Positions 1 through 8,907 of a DNA stretch of 64,000 nt are shown in pieces; position 1 is the stretch's first letter; each line of letters begins with the position of its first letter. A program made the translations under genes and the position numbers. Below the pieces are notes generated by a model that was given only the letters and a program-made list of their open reading frames with translations, was not told the DNA's origin and did not search any database. Origin of the DNA: Mycobacterium sp. GTDB taxonomy: Bacteria > Actinomycetota > Actinomycetes > Mycobacteriales > Mycobacteriaceae. The stretch lies in contig JACPVR010000004.1 in the NCBI GenBank assembly GCA_016197405.1, positions 372,001 through 436,000 on the forward strand, given 5' to 3'.

Positions 1-428
1 TAGCCTTCGATCGTCGGCGGGGTGAGTTCGGGTGCCGGCGTCGACCCTTCGGGATCGTGCCACACCAGCAGCTGTCCGTTGACCTCGTCGGTGAGCCAAC
101 TGCGGGTCCGTGCCAGCCGCGGTGTGCGCTTGGCGTAGGGCACCAGCTTGCATTTGCCGTCACCGCCCCAGCGCCAGTCATGGAACGGGCACGCGATGGC
201 GTCGCCCTTGACGGTGCCCTGCGACAGGTCGCCACCCATATGGCGGCAGTAGCCGTCCAAAACCTGCAGTGCACCTTCGGAATCCGCGAACACCACGAGT
301 TTGGTCCCGAACGCGTCGATACCGTGTGGTTGACCGTCGCGGAAATCCTCGGCCAGACCCAGACAGTGCCAACCGCGGGCGAACCGGGTCATCGGCGCGC
401 CGGTGTCGATCTCGCGGATATCGCTCAT
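1..428 (-). CDS. kshA: 3-ketosteroid 9alpha-monooxygenase, oxygenase subunit KshA (partial)
   Basis: Rieske oxygenase that, with reductase KshB, hydroxylates C9 of 3-ketosteroids such as androstenedione; with delta1-dehydrogenation this opens ring B. Only the N-terminal 142 codons are present because the gene runs off the left edge. The Rieske cluster ligands are visible as C61-x-H63 and C80-x2-H83, in the KshA-like context YCRHMGGDL and CPFHDWRWGG. The ATG at 428 follows an AAGGAG Shine-Dalgarno inside the tail of the upstream flavoprotein gene, from which it is separated by 3 nt, so the two are probably cotranscribed. The catalytic mononuclear iron domain lies outside the window. Identity to KshA is confident from the Rieske domain. 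Confidence 0.93.
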   Translation of the reverse strand, partial: MSDIREIDTGAPMTRFARGWHCLGLAEDFRDGQPHGIDAFGTKLVVFADSEGALQVLDGYCRHMGGDLSQGTVKGDAIACPFHDWRWGGDGKCKLVPYAKRTPRLARTRSWLTDEVNGQLLVWHDPEGSTPAPELTPPTIEG

Positions 429-431
429 GAG

Positions 432-1979
432 CTACTCCTTCATCATGTCCCGCACGGCCAGGTGGCTGAAGACCATGCTGGTGCCTATGGGGTTTCCGCC
501 GCCGGGATAGGCGGTGCCGCTGGGCGCGGCCATGGTGTTACCGGCCGCGTAGAGACCGGGGATGACCGCGCCCGTCGTGTCGAGGACCCGGGCCGCCGTG
601 TCGGTGCGCAGACCGCCTTTGGTTCCGAGATCGGAGATGCCGAATGCCGCGGCGTGGAAAGGCGGCTTCTCGATGGCATACAGCGGTGGTGCGCCGCCGG
701 AGAACGCCCGGTCGTAGGGTTCGTCGCCGCGGCCGAAGTCCTCGTCGACGCCGCGCGCGACGTAACCGTTGAACCGCTCCACGGTGTCGGCCAGATTCTG
801 TGCGGGCACACCGATTTTGGCGGCCAGCTCGGCCAGGGTGTCGGCGGTGTGCCACAAACCCGCCTCGGCGTACTTCTCGGGTTCGACCATCGAGACATTG
901 GTTGCCTTGACGGGGGGAATGCCGCCCGCACCGTCGCGGTCGTCGTAGACCATCCAGTACGGCAGTGTCACCGAACCGTCGGCGATCGCCGCGACCACCG
1001 CACGGCCCAGCCGGTCGTACGCTTGTGATTCGTTGACGAAGCGTCGGCCCTGATCGTCGACGAAGATTCCGCCGGTGAACCACAGCGCGAACGCCGAACG
1101 GCCATCGGGGTGGGTCAACCCGGGTGACCACCAAGCCTGTTCCATCAGATCGGTGTCGGCGCCGGCCGCGATTCCGGCCAGATGGGCCAGACCACGATTT
1201 CCCCACGGCCCCATGGTGTCCCGCGACGACCCGGGTACGCCGTACTTTTCGCGTAGCTCGTCATTGTGCTCGAACCCGCCGGCCGCCAGCAGCACACCGC
1301 GCCGGGCCCGGATCGCGCTGCGCTGCCCGTCGCGTTCCACGATCGCGCCGACCACGGTGCCGTCGGTGACGACCAGTTCGACCAATGCGGTGTTCAGCCG
1401 TGCCGAACTGTGCGGATACTGCCGCGCGGCCAGCAGGAACCGGGCGATCAGTGCACGCCCACCGACGAAGTAGTCGTCCGGTTGCGGTGCGCCGAGCCGG
1501 TCGGAATCCAACGGCCCGCGCACCAACTCGCGCAACTCGGGGGCCGCCGATACGCGCAGCGCCTTGGCCGCGATATGGCGCATACCGTCACCGCGCGCCT
1601 TGGGTGCCTTCCCGAAATAGTCCGGCCAGGGCAGGATCTGGAATTTTAGCAGCTCGTCGGACTCCAGGTATTCGATGAGTGGCGCGCCGCCGCGCACGTA
1701 GGTCTCCTGCAGTTCGCGCGGGGTGCGGTCACCGACCACCGCGGTGTAGTACTCCAGGGCGTCTTCGATGGTGTCGTCGCCGCCGGCCCGGACCAGTACC
1801 GGGTTGGCCGGAAACCACATACCGCCGCCGCCGGAATAGGCGGTTGTGCCGCCGAACTTGTCGGTCGCCTCGACCAGGATGACGTCGAGTCCTTCGCGCG
1901 CTGCGGTATAGGCACCGGTGACCCCGCCGGCTCCCGAACCCGCTACCAGTACGTCGCATTCCTCTTGCCAGTCGACCAT
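432..1979 (-). CDS. FAD-dependent 3-ketosteroid delta1-dehydrogenase-family protein (KstD-like)
   Basis: Flavoprotein of the KstD/fumarate-reductase superfamily, 515 residues. An N-terminal FAD-binding GSGAGG motif lies at residues 14-19 and a C-terminal FAD-contact segment reads DLGTKGGLRTD followed by GLYAAGN and YPGGGNPIG, as in 3-ketosteroid delta1-dehydrogenases. The predicted reaction is C1-C2 desaturation of a 3-ketosteroid or a related 3-oxo ring substrate. I chose the ATG at 1979 because GAGGA lies 5 nt upstream; an in-frame GTG at 1991 would instead overlap the stop of the upstream fadD. It sits directly before kshA, the expected partner in 9,10-seco ring opening. Exact substrate and paralogue number (KstD1/2/3) cannot be fixed from sequence alone. 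Confidence 0.85.
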   Translation of the reverse strand: MVDWQEECDVLVAGSGAGGVTGAYTAAREGLDVILVEATDKFGGTTAYSGGGGMWFPANPVLVRAGGDDTIEDALEYYTAVVGDRTPRELQETYVRGGAPLIEYLESDELLKFQILPWPDYFGKAPKARGDGMRHIAAKALRVSAAPELRELVRGPLDSDRLGAPQPDDYFVGGRALIARFLLAARQYPHSSARLNTALVELVVTDGTVVGAIVERDGQRSAIRARRGVLLAAGGFEHNDELREKYGVPGSSRDTMGPWGNRGLAHLAGIAAGADTDLMEQAWWSPGLTHPDGRSAFALWFTGGIFVDDQGRRFVNESQAYDRLGRAVVAAIADGSVTLPYWMVYDDRDGAGGIPPVKATNVSMVEPEKYAEAGLWHTADTLAELAAKIGVPAQNLADTVERFNGYVARGVDEDFGRGDEPYDRAFSGGAPPLYAIEKPPFHAAAFGISDLGTKGGLRTDTAARVLDTTGAVIPGLYAAGNTMAAPSGTAYPGGGNPIGTSMVFSHLAVRDMMKE

Positions 1980-1987
1980 TGCCGTCC

Positions 1988-3661
1988 TCACAGGTAGTGC
2001 CCTCGACCGTAGCGCCGGAACTCGGCGTCCAACGCGTTTCGGTCGGCTTGATTCATCGGGTGGTACTCGGGCCTGCCGCGGCCCACCCAGCGGTGGACCA
2101 CATCGCCGGATTCCGGGTCGGTATGCCAGCGCTGGGACTGTAGGTCGCGTTTGAGGATCTTGTTGGAACCGGTGACCGGCAGCCGGGACGAAAGACGCAG
2201 TAACCGCGGCACGCCCTTGCGGCCGAGATCCTCGGCGTTGTCGAGGTAATCGGCCAACTCGGCGATATCGAAGCCGCCCGGGTCGGCCACCTCCAGAGCT
2301 GCCATCACCTGATCGCCGGAACGCGGATCGGGGACCGCGAAGACTGCGGCCGCGATCACGGCGGGATGGCGGCGCAGCACACGTTCGGTCGTCAACGCCG
2401 AGATGTTCTCACCGTCGACTCTGATCCAGTCGCCGCGCCGTCCGGCGAAGTACAAGAATCCGGCCGCATCGACATAACCGAGGTCCCCGGTCCAGTACCA
2501 GCCGTTGCGTAACCGCTGGGCGTCGGCGCTGTCGTTGCGGTAGTACCCCTCGAAGTTGCGTGCGCCGAACTTGTCGACGATCTCACCGACCGCCTCGTCG
2601 GCATTGCGGACCCGGCCGTATGAATCGAGTTGTGCCGGCGCACAGATCTTTAACGTCTCCGGGTCGATGACGGCGATACCGGCATGCGCGGGCCTGCCCA
2701 GCGCGCCCGCCGGCGCCTGGGGATCGGGGGTGGCGGCGTTGCCGCCCTCGCTGGAGCCGTAGCCCTCGTACAGCTCGGCGCCGAACCGGCGCCGGAACTC
2801 GGCCTGGTCCTCGGGGGAGGCCTCGGTCCCGAAACCCCGGGTGAGCGTGTTGTCGGCGTCCTGCGCGGTCTCGGGGGTGGCCATCAGGTAGGCGAGTGCC
2901 TTGCCGACATAGGTGAAGAAGGTGGCCCCGAAGAACCGCACATCAGGCAGGAACGCCGATGCCGAGAACGTGGGTGTCAGGCATATGGTCGCGCCGACCG
3001 ACAGCGCCGGCGCCCACAATGCCATCAGAGCGTTGCCGTGAAACATTGGCATACAGCAGTATTCGACGTCCTGGCGGGAATGCCCGTACTTGGCGGCCGC
3101 ACTCTCGGCGATCCGGCACAACCTGCCCTGGCTGCACTTGACGGCCTTGGAGGCGCCGGTGGTGCCCGAGGTGAACAACAGCAGCAGCAGCGACTCCGGA
3201 CCCACCCCAGGGGCGGCCACCGGCTCACCGCGGTGTGCCTCGATCAGAGCGGGATACCGCGATTCGTCGATGACCAGGAACCGGTCGGCTGCCAGCCCGA
3301 GGTCGAGTCCGGCCAGCCGTGCCGTGCCCGCGGTGTCGGTGACGATCAGCTGACAGTCGGCGTGCCGGATCTCGGCGGCCAGATCCGCCGACCCACGGGT
3401 GGGGTTGATCCCGACGATGACCGCACCGGCCAGCGCGGCGCCGCCGAGCCAGAACGCGAAGTCTGCGACATTGTCCAACAGCACACCGATGTGGAAAGGG
3501 GCATCCGGAAACTGCGCGTCACGCAGAGCCACCGCCAGTGCACCCCGAGCCGCGGACTCGGCGACCACCTCGTCCCAGGTCCAGTCCCGATGACGGGTTC
3601 GCAGTCCGGTGTGCTCGTCGCCGAGGCGAGCGAGCAACATCTCCGCGATGCTGTCGGGCAC
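1988..3661 (-). CDS. Acyl-CoA synthetase, FadD1/FadD17-type paralogue
   Basis: ANL-superfamily acyl-CoA ligase, 557 residues, activating a carboxylate through an acyl-adenylate. The AMP-binding P-loop reads FTSGTTGASK near residue 162, with YGSSEGG and YWTGDLGYVD as later adenylation motifs and a C-terminal lysine context NKILKRDL. The GTG at 3661 starts 1 nt after the TGA of the preceding fadD17, so translation is probably coupled. Compared with fadD17 it has a longer C-terminal tail after the ILKR motif, and it looks closer to FadD1-type enzymes from memory. Its place before kstD-like and kshA genes suggests activation of a steroid side-chain or ring-derived acid; the substrate is inferred. 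Confidence 0.88.
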   Translation of the reverse strand: MPDSIAEMLLARLGDEHTGLRTRHRDWTWDEVVAESAARGALAVALRDAQFPDAPFHIGVLLDNVADFAFWLGGAALAGAVIVGINPTRGSADLAAEIRHADCQLIVTDTAGTARLAGLDLGLAADRFLVIDESRYPALIEAHRGEPVAAPGVGPESLLLLLFTSGTTGASKAVKCSQGRLCRIAESAAAKYGHSRQDVEYCCMPMFHGNALMALWAPALSVGATICLTPTFSASAFLPDVRFFGATFFTYVGKALAYLMATPETAQDADNTLTRGFGTEASPEDQAEFRRRFGAELYEGYGSSEGGNAATPDPQAPAGALGRPAHAGIAVIDPETLKICAPAQLDSYGRVRNADEAVGEIVDKFGARNFEGYYRNDSADAQRLRNGWYWTGDLGYVDAAGFLYFAGRRGDWIRVDGENISALTTERVLRRHPAVIAAAVFAVPDPRSGDQVMAALEVADPGGFDIAELADYLDNAEDLGRKGVPRLLRLSSRLPVTGSNKILKRDLQSQRWHTDPESGDVVHRWVGRGRPEYHPMNQADRNALDAEFRRYGRGHYL

Positions 3662-3662
3662 G

Positions 3663-5204
3663 TCAGACCGGCGCCCGGCGGCCGGGCCGGTCGATGGCAT
3701 ACACCGGATCGGCGCATTCGGTGCCTTCCGCCGACAATCGGCGTTTGAGGATCTTGAACGTCTCGGTGCGGGGCAGCGCAGTCGCGACCCGCACATGGGC
3801 CGGCCATTGCTTGGGGCCCAGATCGTCCTGTTCGGCCAGGAATTCGCGGAACCTGTCGGGCTCGAACCGTTCGGTGTCCGGAAACACCAGCGCCGCCATC
3901 ACCTGGTCGCCGACGGCTGGGTCGGGGATGGCGTAGACCGCGACCTCGGTGACGTCGGGATAGCGCATCAGGATCCGTTCGATGGGCGCGGTACCCAGGT
4001 TCTCACCGTCGACGCGCATCCAATCGCCATGGCGTCCGGCGAAGTACGCGAAACCCTTCTCATCGCGATAGGCGAGGTCGCCGCTGTGATACATCCCGCC
4101 TGCCATCCGCTCGGCCTCGGCCTCGGCGTCCTTGTAGTAGCCGCGGAACTGGCCCGGTCCACTGGTGTTGACCAGCTCGCCCACCACGCCGGGCGGGCAT
4201 TCGGCACCGGTCTCGACATCGACGATGGTGACCCCGTCGACCAGCGGGCCCAATGCGCCGTCCGGGGTGTCCGGTGTGCGGGCTATCGAAACCCCGCCCT
4301 CACTGGAACCGAACCCGTCGACAACCTGTACCCCGAAGCGTTCGGCAAAGCGCCCCAGATCTCTTGGTGCTCCTTCGTTTCCATACGCCACCCGCAGGGG
4401 ATTGTCGGCATCGTCGGGCGCAGGCTCGGTGGCCAGGATGTAGGACAACGGCTTACCGACATAGTTAGCATAGGTGGCCCCGAAGCGCCGGACGTCGGGA
4501 AAGAACCCCGATGCGGAGAACTTGCGCCGCAGTGCGATGGAGGCGCCGGCGGCGACGGCCGGCCCCCAACCCGCCATGATCGCGTTGGAGTGGAAGAGCG
4601 GCATTGACAGATAGCAGGTGTCGGCGGGACCGAGGCCGAACCGCTGCGCCAGCATGCGGCCGGGGAATGCGACCTTGTCGTGTGTGCAGCGGACCGCCTT
4701 GGGGTCACCACTCGTCCCGGAGGTGAAGATCAGGATGAACAGGGCATCGGGATCAACAGTGGGAAAACACACCGGCGAACCCGCGTGCCCCGCCAGTTCT
4801 GCTGCGAAGTCACCGGATTCGATGTCGACGGTGGCGATACCGCTGTCGTCACCGGACCGGTCGGACAACACCAGTTGGCAGTCCGCGTGGTCGATATCGC
4901 GTTGCAGTGCCGCGCCTCGGCGCGTCGGATTGAGGCCCACCGGCACGATCCCGGACAGTGCGGCAGCCACCAACACGCGAGAGAAGAACGGCGTATTCTC
5001 CAGCAGCACACCGACATGCGGCGGCTTGTCGGGATCGAGCCTGCTCTGCAGCAGCGCCGCGAGGTCGGCCGCATCGTGGATATGGTCGCGCCAACTGACA
5101 AAGGACACTGCGGCGTCATCGGTCGCGCAGTAGATCCCGCGGTCGTCGACTTCGGCCAACGGCTTCAGCAGTGCTGTGACGGTGTTCTCCGGTGGCCCGG
5201 TCAC
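3663..5204 (-). CDS. fadD17: Acyl-CoA synthetase FadD17
   Basis: ANL-family acyl-CoA synthetase, 513 residues, very similar along its length to remembered M. tuberculosis FadD17 (Rv3506), which is proposed to activate steroid side-chain carboxylates. The P-loop reads FTSGTSGDPKAV; GFGSSEGGVS, YHSGDLAYRD, GRHGDWMRVDGENLG and FKILKRRL follow in order. The GTG at 5204 lies 16 nt after the fadE27 stop, and the next fadD starts 1 nt after this stop. The order fadE26-fadE27-fadD17 matches the M. tuberculosis Rv3504-Rv3506 cluster. A longer in-frame reading further upstream would overlap fadE27 coding sequence and is not supported. Confidence 0.92.
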   Translation of the reverse strand: MTGPPENTVTALLKPLAEVDDRGIYCATDDAAVSFVSWRDHIHDAADLAALLQSRLDPDKPPHVGVLLENTPFFSRVLVAAALSGIVPVGLNPTRRGAALQRDIDHADCQLVLSDRSGDDSGIATVDIESGDFAAELAGHAGSPVCFPTVDPDALFILIFTSGTSGDPKAVRCTHDKVAFPGRMLAQRFGLGPADTCYLSMPLFHSNAIMAGWGPAVAAGASIALRRKFSASGFFPDVRRFGATYANYVGKPLSYILATEPAPDDADNPLRVAYGNEGAPRDLGRFAERFGVQVVDGFGSSEGGVSIARTPDTPDGALGPLVDGVTIVDVETGAECPPGVVGELVNTSGPGQFRGYYKDAEAEAERMAGGMYHSGDLAYRDEKGFAYFAGRHGDWMRVDGENLGTAPIERILMRYPDVTEVAVYAIPDPAVGDQVMAALVFPDTERFEPDRFREFLAEQDDLGPKQWPAHVRVATALPRTETFKILKRRLSAEGTECADPVYAIDRPGRRAPV

Positions 5205-5220
5205 TGATTGCGCCGCCGGT

Positions 5221-6318
5221 TCAGGCGGGTGTCTCGGCCAGTTCGCGGCCGATGCGCAAAAGCTGGCCGGTAGCCCCGCCCACCGCGAATTCGGTCTGCT
5301 TGGCGGCCAGGAAGTACCGGTGGACGGGGTGATCGGTGTCGATACCCACACCGCCGTGGACGTGGACGGCGGTATGTGCCACCCGGTGACCGGCTTCTGC
5401 GGCCCAGAAAGCGGCGCTGGCCACATCGATATCGGCGGGCAGGTCTTCGGAGAGTCGCCACGCCGCCTGGGTCAGGGTCAGTCGCAAGCCTTTGACGTCT
5501 ATATAGGAGTCGGCAAGCCGCGATGAGACCGCCTGGAAACTGCCGATCGGCCGATCGAACTGTTCGCGCTCCCTGGCGTAGAGCGCGGTCAGCTCAAGTG
5601 CGCGTTCCAGCACGCCGAGCTGATAGGCGCTGCGGCCCAGCGTAAGCCGCGTCGTCAGCCAGCTCAGGGTTTCCTCACCGCCGACTCGCCTGTCCGCCTC
5701 GACCTGGACGCCCTGAAGGTCCAGCGTGCCGACGCTGCCGCGGCCCGTGGTGTTCAGTACGGTCGTCGTCACCCCGGCATCGCCGCGGGCGACCAGGAAA
5801 ACACCGACACCTGAATCGGTTTCGGCCGGGACCAGGAAGGCGTCCGCACTCTGCGCGTAGGTGACCTGGGTGCGTGTCCCGGTCAGCGTGAATCCACCGG
5901 GCGTCGCACTGGCGCGCACCGGGCCCTCGCCCATTTCGCCGTCGAGCGCGACGGTGATGATCTGCTGGCCGCTCAGCGCCGGTGTCGCGAATTCTCCTGC
6001 GAGCGCTTCGGAGCCGAACTTGGCCAGCGTGCCCGTGCCGGCGACGATCGACTCCAGGTAGGGCACCGCAGCCAGCTGGCGTCCCAGTGCCACCAGGACG
6101 GCGACTTCTTCGAGGACACCGAAACCGCCGCCGCCCAAGGCCTCCGGCGCCGTGGTGCTCAGGATGTCGGCGTCGACGAGCTTGTCCCACAGCGTTCGGT
6201 CGAAACGTTCCTCGAGGGCGTCGAGTTCACGCTGGCGCTCCGGGGTGGAGACCGACTCTGCGATGGTGCGTGCCAGGCCGCCGAGATCGTCGGCAGCCTC
6301 AGTGCTGGTGAAATCCAT
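5221..6318 (-). CDS. fadE27: Acyl-CoA dehydrogenase FadE27 (ChsE5)
   Basis: Smaller partner of an alpha2beta2 acyl-CoA dehydrogenase. FadE26-FadE27 (ChsE4-ChsE5) is known to oxidise cholesterol side-chain CoA esters such as 3-oxo-cholest-4-en-26-oyl-CoA. The protein has 365 residues: an N-terminal helical domain, a beta-barrel, and a C-terminal helical domain with the FAD-contact segment REREQFDRPIGSFQA and HVHGGVGIDTDHP. Heteromeric ACADs of this class form their active sites between two unlike subunits, which fits the adjacent fadE26 19 nt upstream. The start ATG at 6318 gives the usual family N terminus MDF. Confidence 0.93.
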   Translation of the reverse strand: MDFTSTEAADDLGGLARTIAESVSTPERQRELDALEERFDRTLWDKLVDADILSTTAPEALGGGGFGVLEEVAVLVALGRQLAAVPYLESIVAGTGTLAKFGSEALAGEFATPALSGQQIITVALDGEMGEGPVRASATPGGFTLTGTRTQVTYAQSADAFLVPAETDSGVGVFLVARGDAGVTTTVLNTTGRGSVGTLDLQGVQVEADRRVGGEETLSWLTTRLTLGRSAYQLGVLERALELTALYAREREQFDRPIGSFQAVSSRLADSYIDVKGLRLTLTQAAWRLSEDLPADIDVASAAFWAAEAGHRVAHTAVHVHGGVGIDTDHPVHRYFLAAKQTEFAVGGATGQLLRIGRELAETPA

Positions 6319-6337
6319 GTGAAAGTTCCCGCTTCCC

Positions 6338-7519
6338 TTACCGGTTTACCCGGGGCAGGCCGAGTGCGACCATGCCGATGATGTCCCGCTGAATCTCGTT
6401 GGTACCGCCGCCGAACGTCAGGATCAGGCAGGATCGGTGCATGCGTTCGATACGCCCGCGCAGCAACGCACCGGGGCTGCCGGTGCGCAGCGTGGCGGCG
6501 GTGCCGAGCACCTCCATCAGCAGCCGGTAGGCCTCGGTCGCCAGCTCGGTTCCGTACACCTTGGCCGCCGATGCGTCGGCGGGCGACGGCGCGACATCCT
6601 CGGCGGAGGCCAGCTCCCAGTTGATGAGCTTGAGCACCTCGGCCTTGGCGTGCACGCGGGCCAGATTCAGCTGCACCCACTCGGAGTCGATGAGGCGACG
6701 ACCGTGGACGTCCTTGGTGTTCTGTGCCCATTCGCGAACACCGTTGAGGGCGACGAAGATCGGCTGCGCAGACACCAGTGCGACGCGTTCGTGGTTGAGC
6801 TGGTTTGTGACGAGCTTCCAGCCGCCGTTCTCCTCGCCGACCAGCGCCGTCTTGGGCACCCGCACGTCCTGGTAGTAGGTGGCACTGGTGTCCACGCCGG
6901 ACATGGTGTGCACCGGGGTCCAGGAGAAGCCCTCGGCTGTCGTCGGCACGATCAGCATCGATATGCCCCGATGTTTCTTGGCCTCGGGGTTGGTGCGCAC
7001 CGCCAGCCACACGTAATCGGCGTAGGCGATGAGGCTGGTCCACATCTTCTGGCCGTTGATGACGTAGTCATCGCCGTCGTGTACCGCTGAGGTGCGCAGC
7101 GAGGCGAGGTCGGTACCCGCACCGGGCTCGGAGTAGCCGATGGAGAAATGCAGTTCACCGGCGGCGATCTTGGGCAGGAAGAACTTCTTCTGCTCCTCGG
7201 TGCCGAAATGCATGATGGTCGGCGCCACGCTGTTGATGGTCAGGAATGGCACCGGCACGTTGGCGATCGATGCTTCGTCGTTGAAGATCAGGCTCTCCAT
7301 CGGCGTGCGCTCCTGGCCGCCGTACTCCTTGGGCCAGTTCAGCGTGAGCCAGCCGTCCTTGCCCATCTGCGCGACGGTCTCGCGGTACACGTTGCCCCGC
7401 CCCATCTCGCCGTCGCTGGCCGCCAGCGCCTCGGCGCGTTCCGGGGTCATGAGCTTGGTGAAGTACGCGCGCAGCTCGCGACGCAACTCCTCCTGCTCGG
7501 GGCTGTAGCCGATGCGCAT
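6338..7519 (-). CDS. fadE26: Acyl-CoA dehydrogenase FadE26 (ChsE4)
   Basis: Large, catalytic partner of the FadE26-FadE27 steroid-side-chain acyl-CoA dehydrogenase, 393 residues. It carries the ACAD signatures FSIGYSEPGAGTDLASL and FGGGTNEIQRDIIG, plus NHERV, the region where the catalytic glutamate of ChsE4 lies in my recollection. I start it at the ATG at 7519, which has AAAGGA upstream; a longer reading to 7606 would run through the KstR box and has no signal. It is the first gene of the minus-strand operon and diverges from fdxD across a 221-bp promoter region. The KstR box at 7599-7612 implies cholesterol-responsive derepression. Confidence 0.94.
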   Translation of the reverse strand: MRIGYSPEQEELRRELRAYFTKLMTPERAEALAASDGEMGRGNVYRETVAQMGKDGWLTLNWPKEYGGQERTPMESLIFNDEASIANVPVPFLTINSVAPTIMHFGTEEQKKFFLPKIAAGELHFSIGYSEPGAGTDLASLRTSAVHDGDDYVINGQKMWTSLIAYADYVWLAVRTNPEAKKHRGISMLIVPTTAEGFSWTPVHTMSGVDTSATYYQDVRVPKTALVGEENGGWKLVTNQLNHERVALVSAQPIFVALNGVREWAQNTKDVHGRRLIDSEWVQLNLARVHAKAEVLKLINWELASAEDVAPSPADASAAKVYGTELATEAYRLLMEVLGTAATLRTGSPGALLRGRIERMHRSCLILTFGGGTNEIQRDIIGMVALGLPRVNR

Positions 7520-7598
7520 CGGGTCGTCCTTTGCTTCGTGTGGTGTCCCTCGGGCAGGTCGGATCCACCGGTGATGAACCCCTAGGCCCGAACCTCGT

Positions 7599-7612
7599 TG
7601 TAACACGTTCTA
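7599..7612. promoter_or_regulatory. KstR operator between fadE26 and fdxD
   Basis: The sequence TGTAACACGTTCTA matches every fixed position of the KstR consensus TnnAACnnGTTnnA. It lies between the divergent starts of fadE26 (7519) and fdxD (7741), so one TetR-family KstR dimer site could control both operons. KstR is the established repressor of upper cholesterol catabolism in mycobacteria, released by sterol CoA thioesters. kstR itself is not in this window. Confidence 0.85.
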
Positions 7613-7740
7613 GTCTTGGGGTCCAGATCGGTTTCAGACTAGCGGCGGGACCGAACCGCCCTATCCTGATTCCGAGCCCGGCTCGTCAGCCGACAACCGA
7701 GCCGTCGGGCGGATGTACATCCGGAGATTGAGGAGGAGTC

Positions 7741-7932
7741 ATGCGGGTTGAAGTCGACCGTGACCGCTGTGAAGGCAACGCGGTCTGCGTGGGAATCGCA
7801 CCCGATCTGTTCGACCTGGACGACGACGACTATGCGGTCATGAAGGTCGACGAGATCCCGGCCGGCCAGGAAGACCTGGCCGAGCAGGCCATTGCCGAGT
7901 GCCCCCGCGCCGCCCTGATTCGCAAAGACTAG
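7741..7932 (+). CDS. fdxD: Ferredoxin FdxD, 3Fe-4S type
   Basis: Small acidic ferredoxin of 63 residues. Cysteines C10, C16 and C54 (CEGNAVC and ECPRAA) supply only three of the usual four thiol ligands, as in single-cluster [3Fe-4S] ferredoxins that feed cytochromes P450. The ATG at 7741 follows a strong AGGAGGAG sequence. It matches M. tuberculosis fdxD (Rv3503c) in position, between fadE26 and hsd4A, and probably donates electrons to a P450 elsewhere in the sterol pathway. The KstR box at 7599-7612 is upstream, and hsd4A follows after 12 nt. Confidence 0.93.
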   Translation: MRVEVDRDRCEGNAVCVGIAPDLFDLDDDDYAVMKVDEIPAGQEDLAEQAIAECPRAALIRKD

Positions 7933-7944
7933 AGGTATTCGTAA

Positions 7945-8871
7945 GTGACAACTCCATCCAGTGCAGACAGCACCAGTACCGACCTGTCCGGAAAGGTCGC
8001 GGTCGTCACCGGCGCGGCGGCCGGTCTCGGCCGGGCGGAGGCCATCGGGCTTGCCGCCGCCGGTGCCACCGTCGTCGTCAACGACATGGCCAAAGCGCTC
8101 GACGGCTCCGATGTGATGGCTGAGATCGCCGCCGTCGGTTCCAAGGCCGTGACCGTCGCGGGCGATATCAGCCAGCGTTCGACGGCCGATGAGCTGGTTG
8201 CCACCGCCGATGGGCTGGGTGGTCTGGACATCGTCGTCAACAACGCCGGTATCACCCGAGATCGCATGCTGTTCAACATGTCCGACGAGGACTTCGATGC
8301 TGTCATCGCGGTGCACCTGCGCGGCCATTTCCTGCTGACCCGCAACGCCGCGACGTACTGGCGGGACAAGGCCAAGGCCAATGGCGGCACGATATACGGC
8401 CGGATCGTGAACACCTCTTCGGAGGCGGGTCTGGGCGGTCCGCCCGGCCAGGCCAACTACGGAGCCGCCAAGGCGGGTATCACCGCGCTGACGGTCTCTG
8501 CGGCGCGCGGCCTGGGCCGCTACGGCGTCCGGGCGAATGTGATCTGCCCGAGGGCGCGCACACCGATGACCGCGGAGACTTTCGGTGCGGTACCCGAGCT
8601 GGCCGAGGGGGAGGTCGACGCGCTGGCACCCGAACACGTGGTGACCCTGGTGCAGTATCTGGCGTCCCCCGCGGCCGAGGCCGTCAACGGTCAGGTCTTC
8701 ATCGTCTACGGGCCGTCGGTGGCGCTGGTGGCGGCGCCGGTGATCGAGGAGAAGTTCACCGCGCAAGGCCCCGCATGGTCGGCCGCCGACCTCGGCGACG
8801 CGCTGTCGGGTTACTTTGCCGATCGTGACCCCGAACGGATGTTCTCGTCGGTCGGCCTGCTGGATAATTGA
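7945..8871 (+). CDS. hsd4A: Short-chain dehydrogenase Hsd4A (17beta-hydroxysteroid / 3-hydroxyacyl-CoA dehydrogenase)
   Basis: SDR of 308 residues, related to the dehydrogenase domain of peroxisomal multifunctional enzyme 2. NAD-binding TGAAAGLG, structural NNAG, a serine in NTSSEAG and YGAAK are all present. Hsd4A (Rv3502c) is known to act both on 17beta-hydroxysteroids and on 3-hydroxyacyl-CoA sterol side-chain intermediates. The GTG start at 7945 has AGAGG upstream and lies 12 nt after fdxD. It is the last gene before the mce4 promoter region. Confidence 0.92.
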   Translation: MTTPSSADSTSTDLSGKVAVVTGAAAGLGRAEAIGLAAAGATVVVNDMAKALDGSDVMAEIAAVGSKAVTVAGDISQRSTADELVATADGLGGLDIVVNNAGITRDRMLFNMSDEDFDAVIAVHLRGHFLLTRNAATYWRDKAKANGGTIYGRIVNTSSEAGLGGPPGQANYGAAKAGITALTVSAARGLGRYGVRANVICPRARTPMTAETFGAVPELAEGEVDALAPEHVVTLVQYLASPAAEAVNGQVFIVYGPSVALVAAPVIEEKFTAQGPAWSAADLGDALSGYFADRDPERMFSSVGLLDN

Positions 8872-8907
8872 CAGTTCAGACAATTGGCGGGCCAGCCGAA
8901 ATGAAAC

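Noticed and set aside
57..1028. Long open frame on the plus strand opposite kshA and the KstD-like gene
   Set aside because: It is antisense to two well-supported genes, has no recognisable domain and arises from high GC at third codon positions. The same holds for the many other antisense frames, such as 9008-10072 opposite yrbE4A and 26365-28224 opposite monooxygenase 1.
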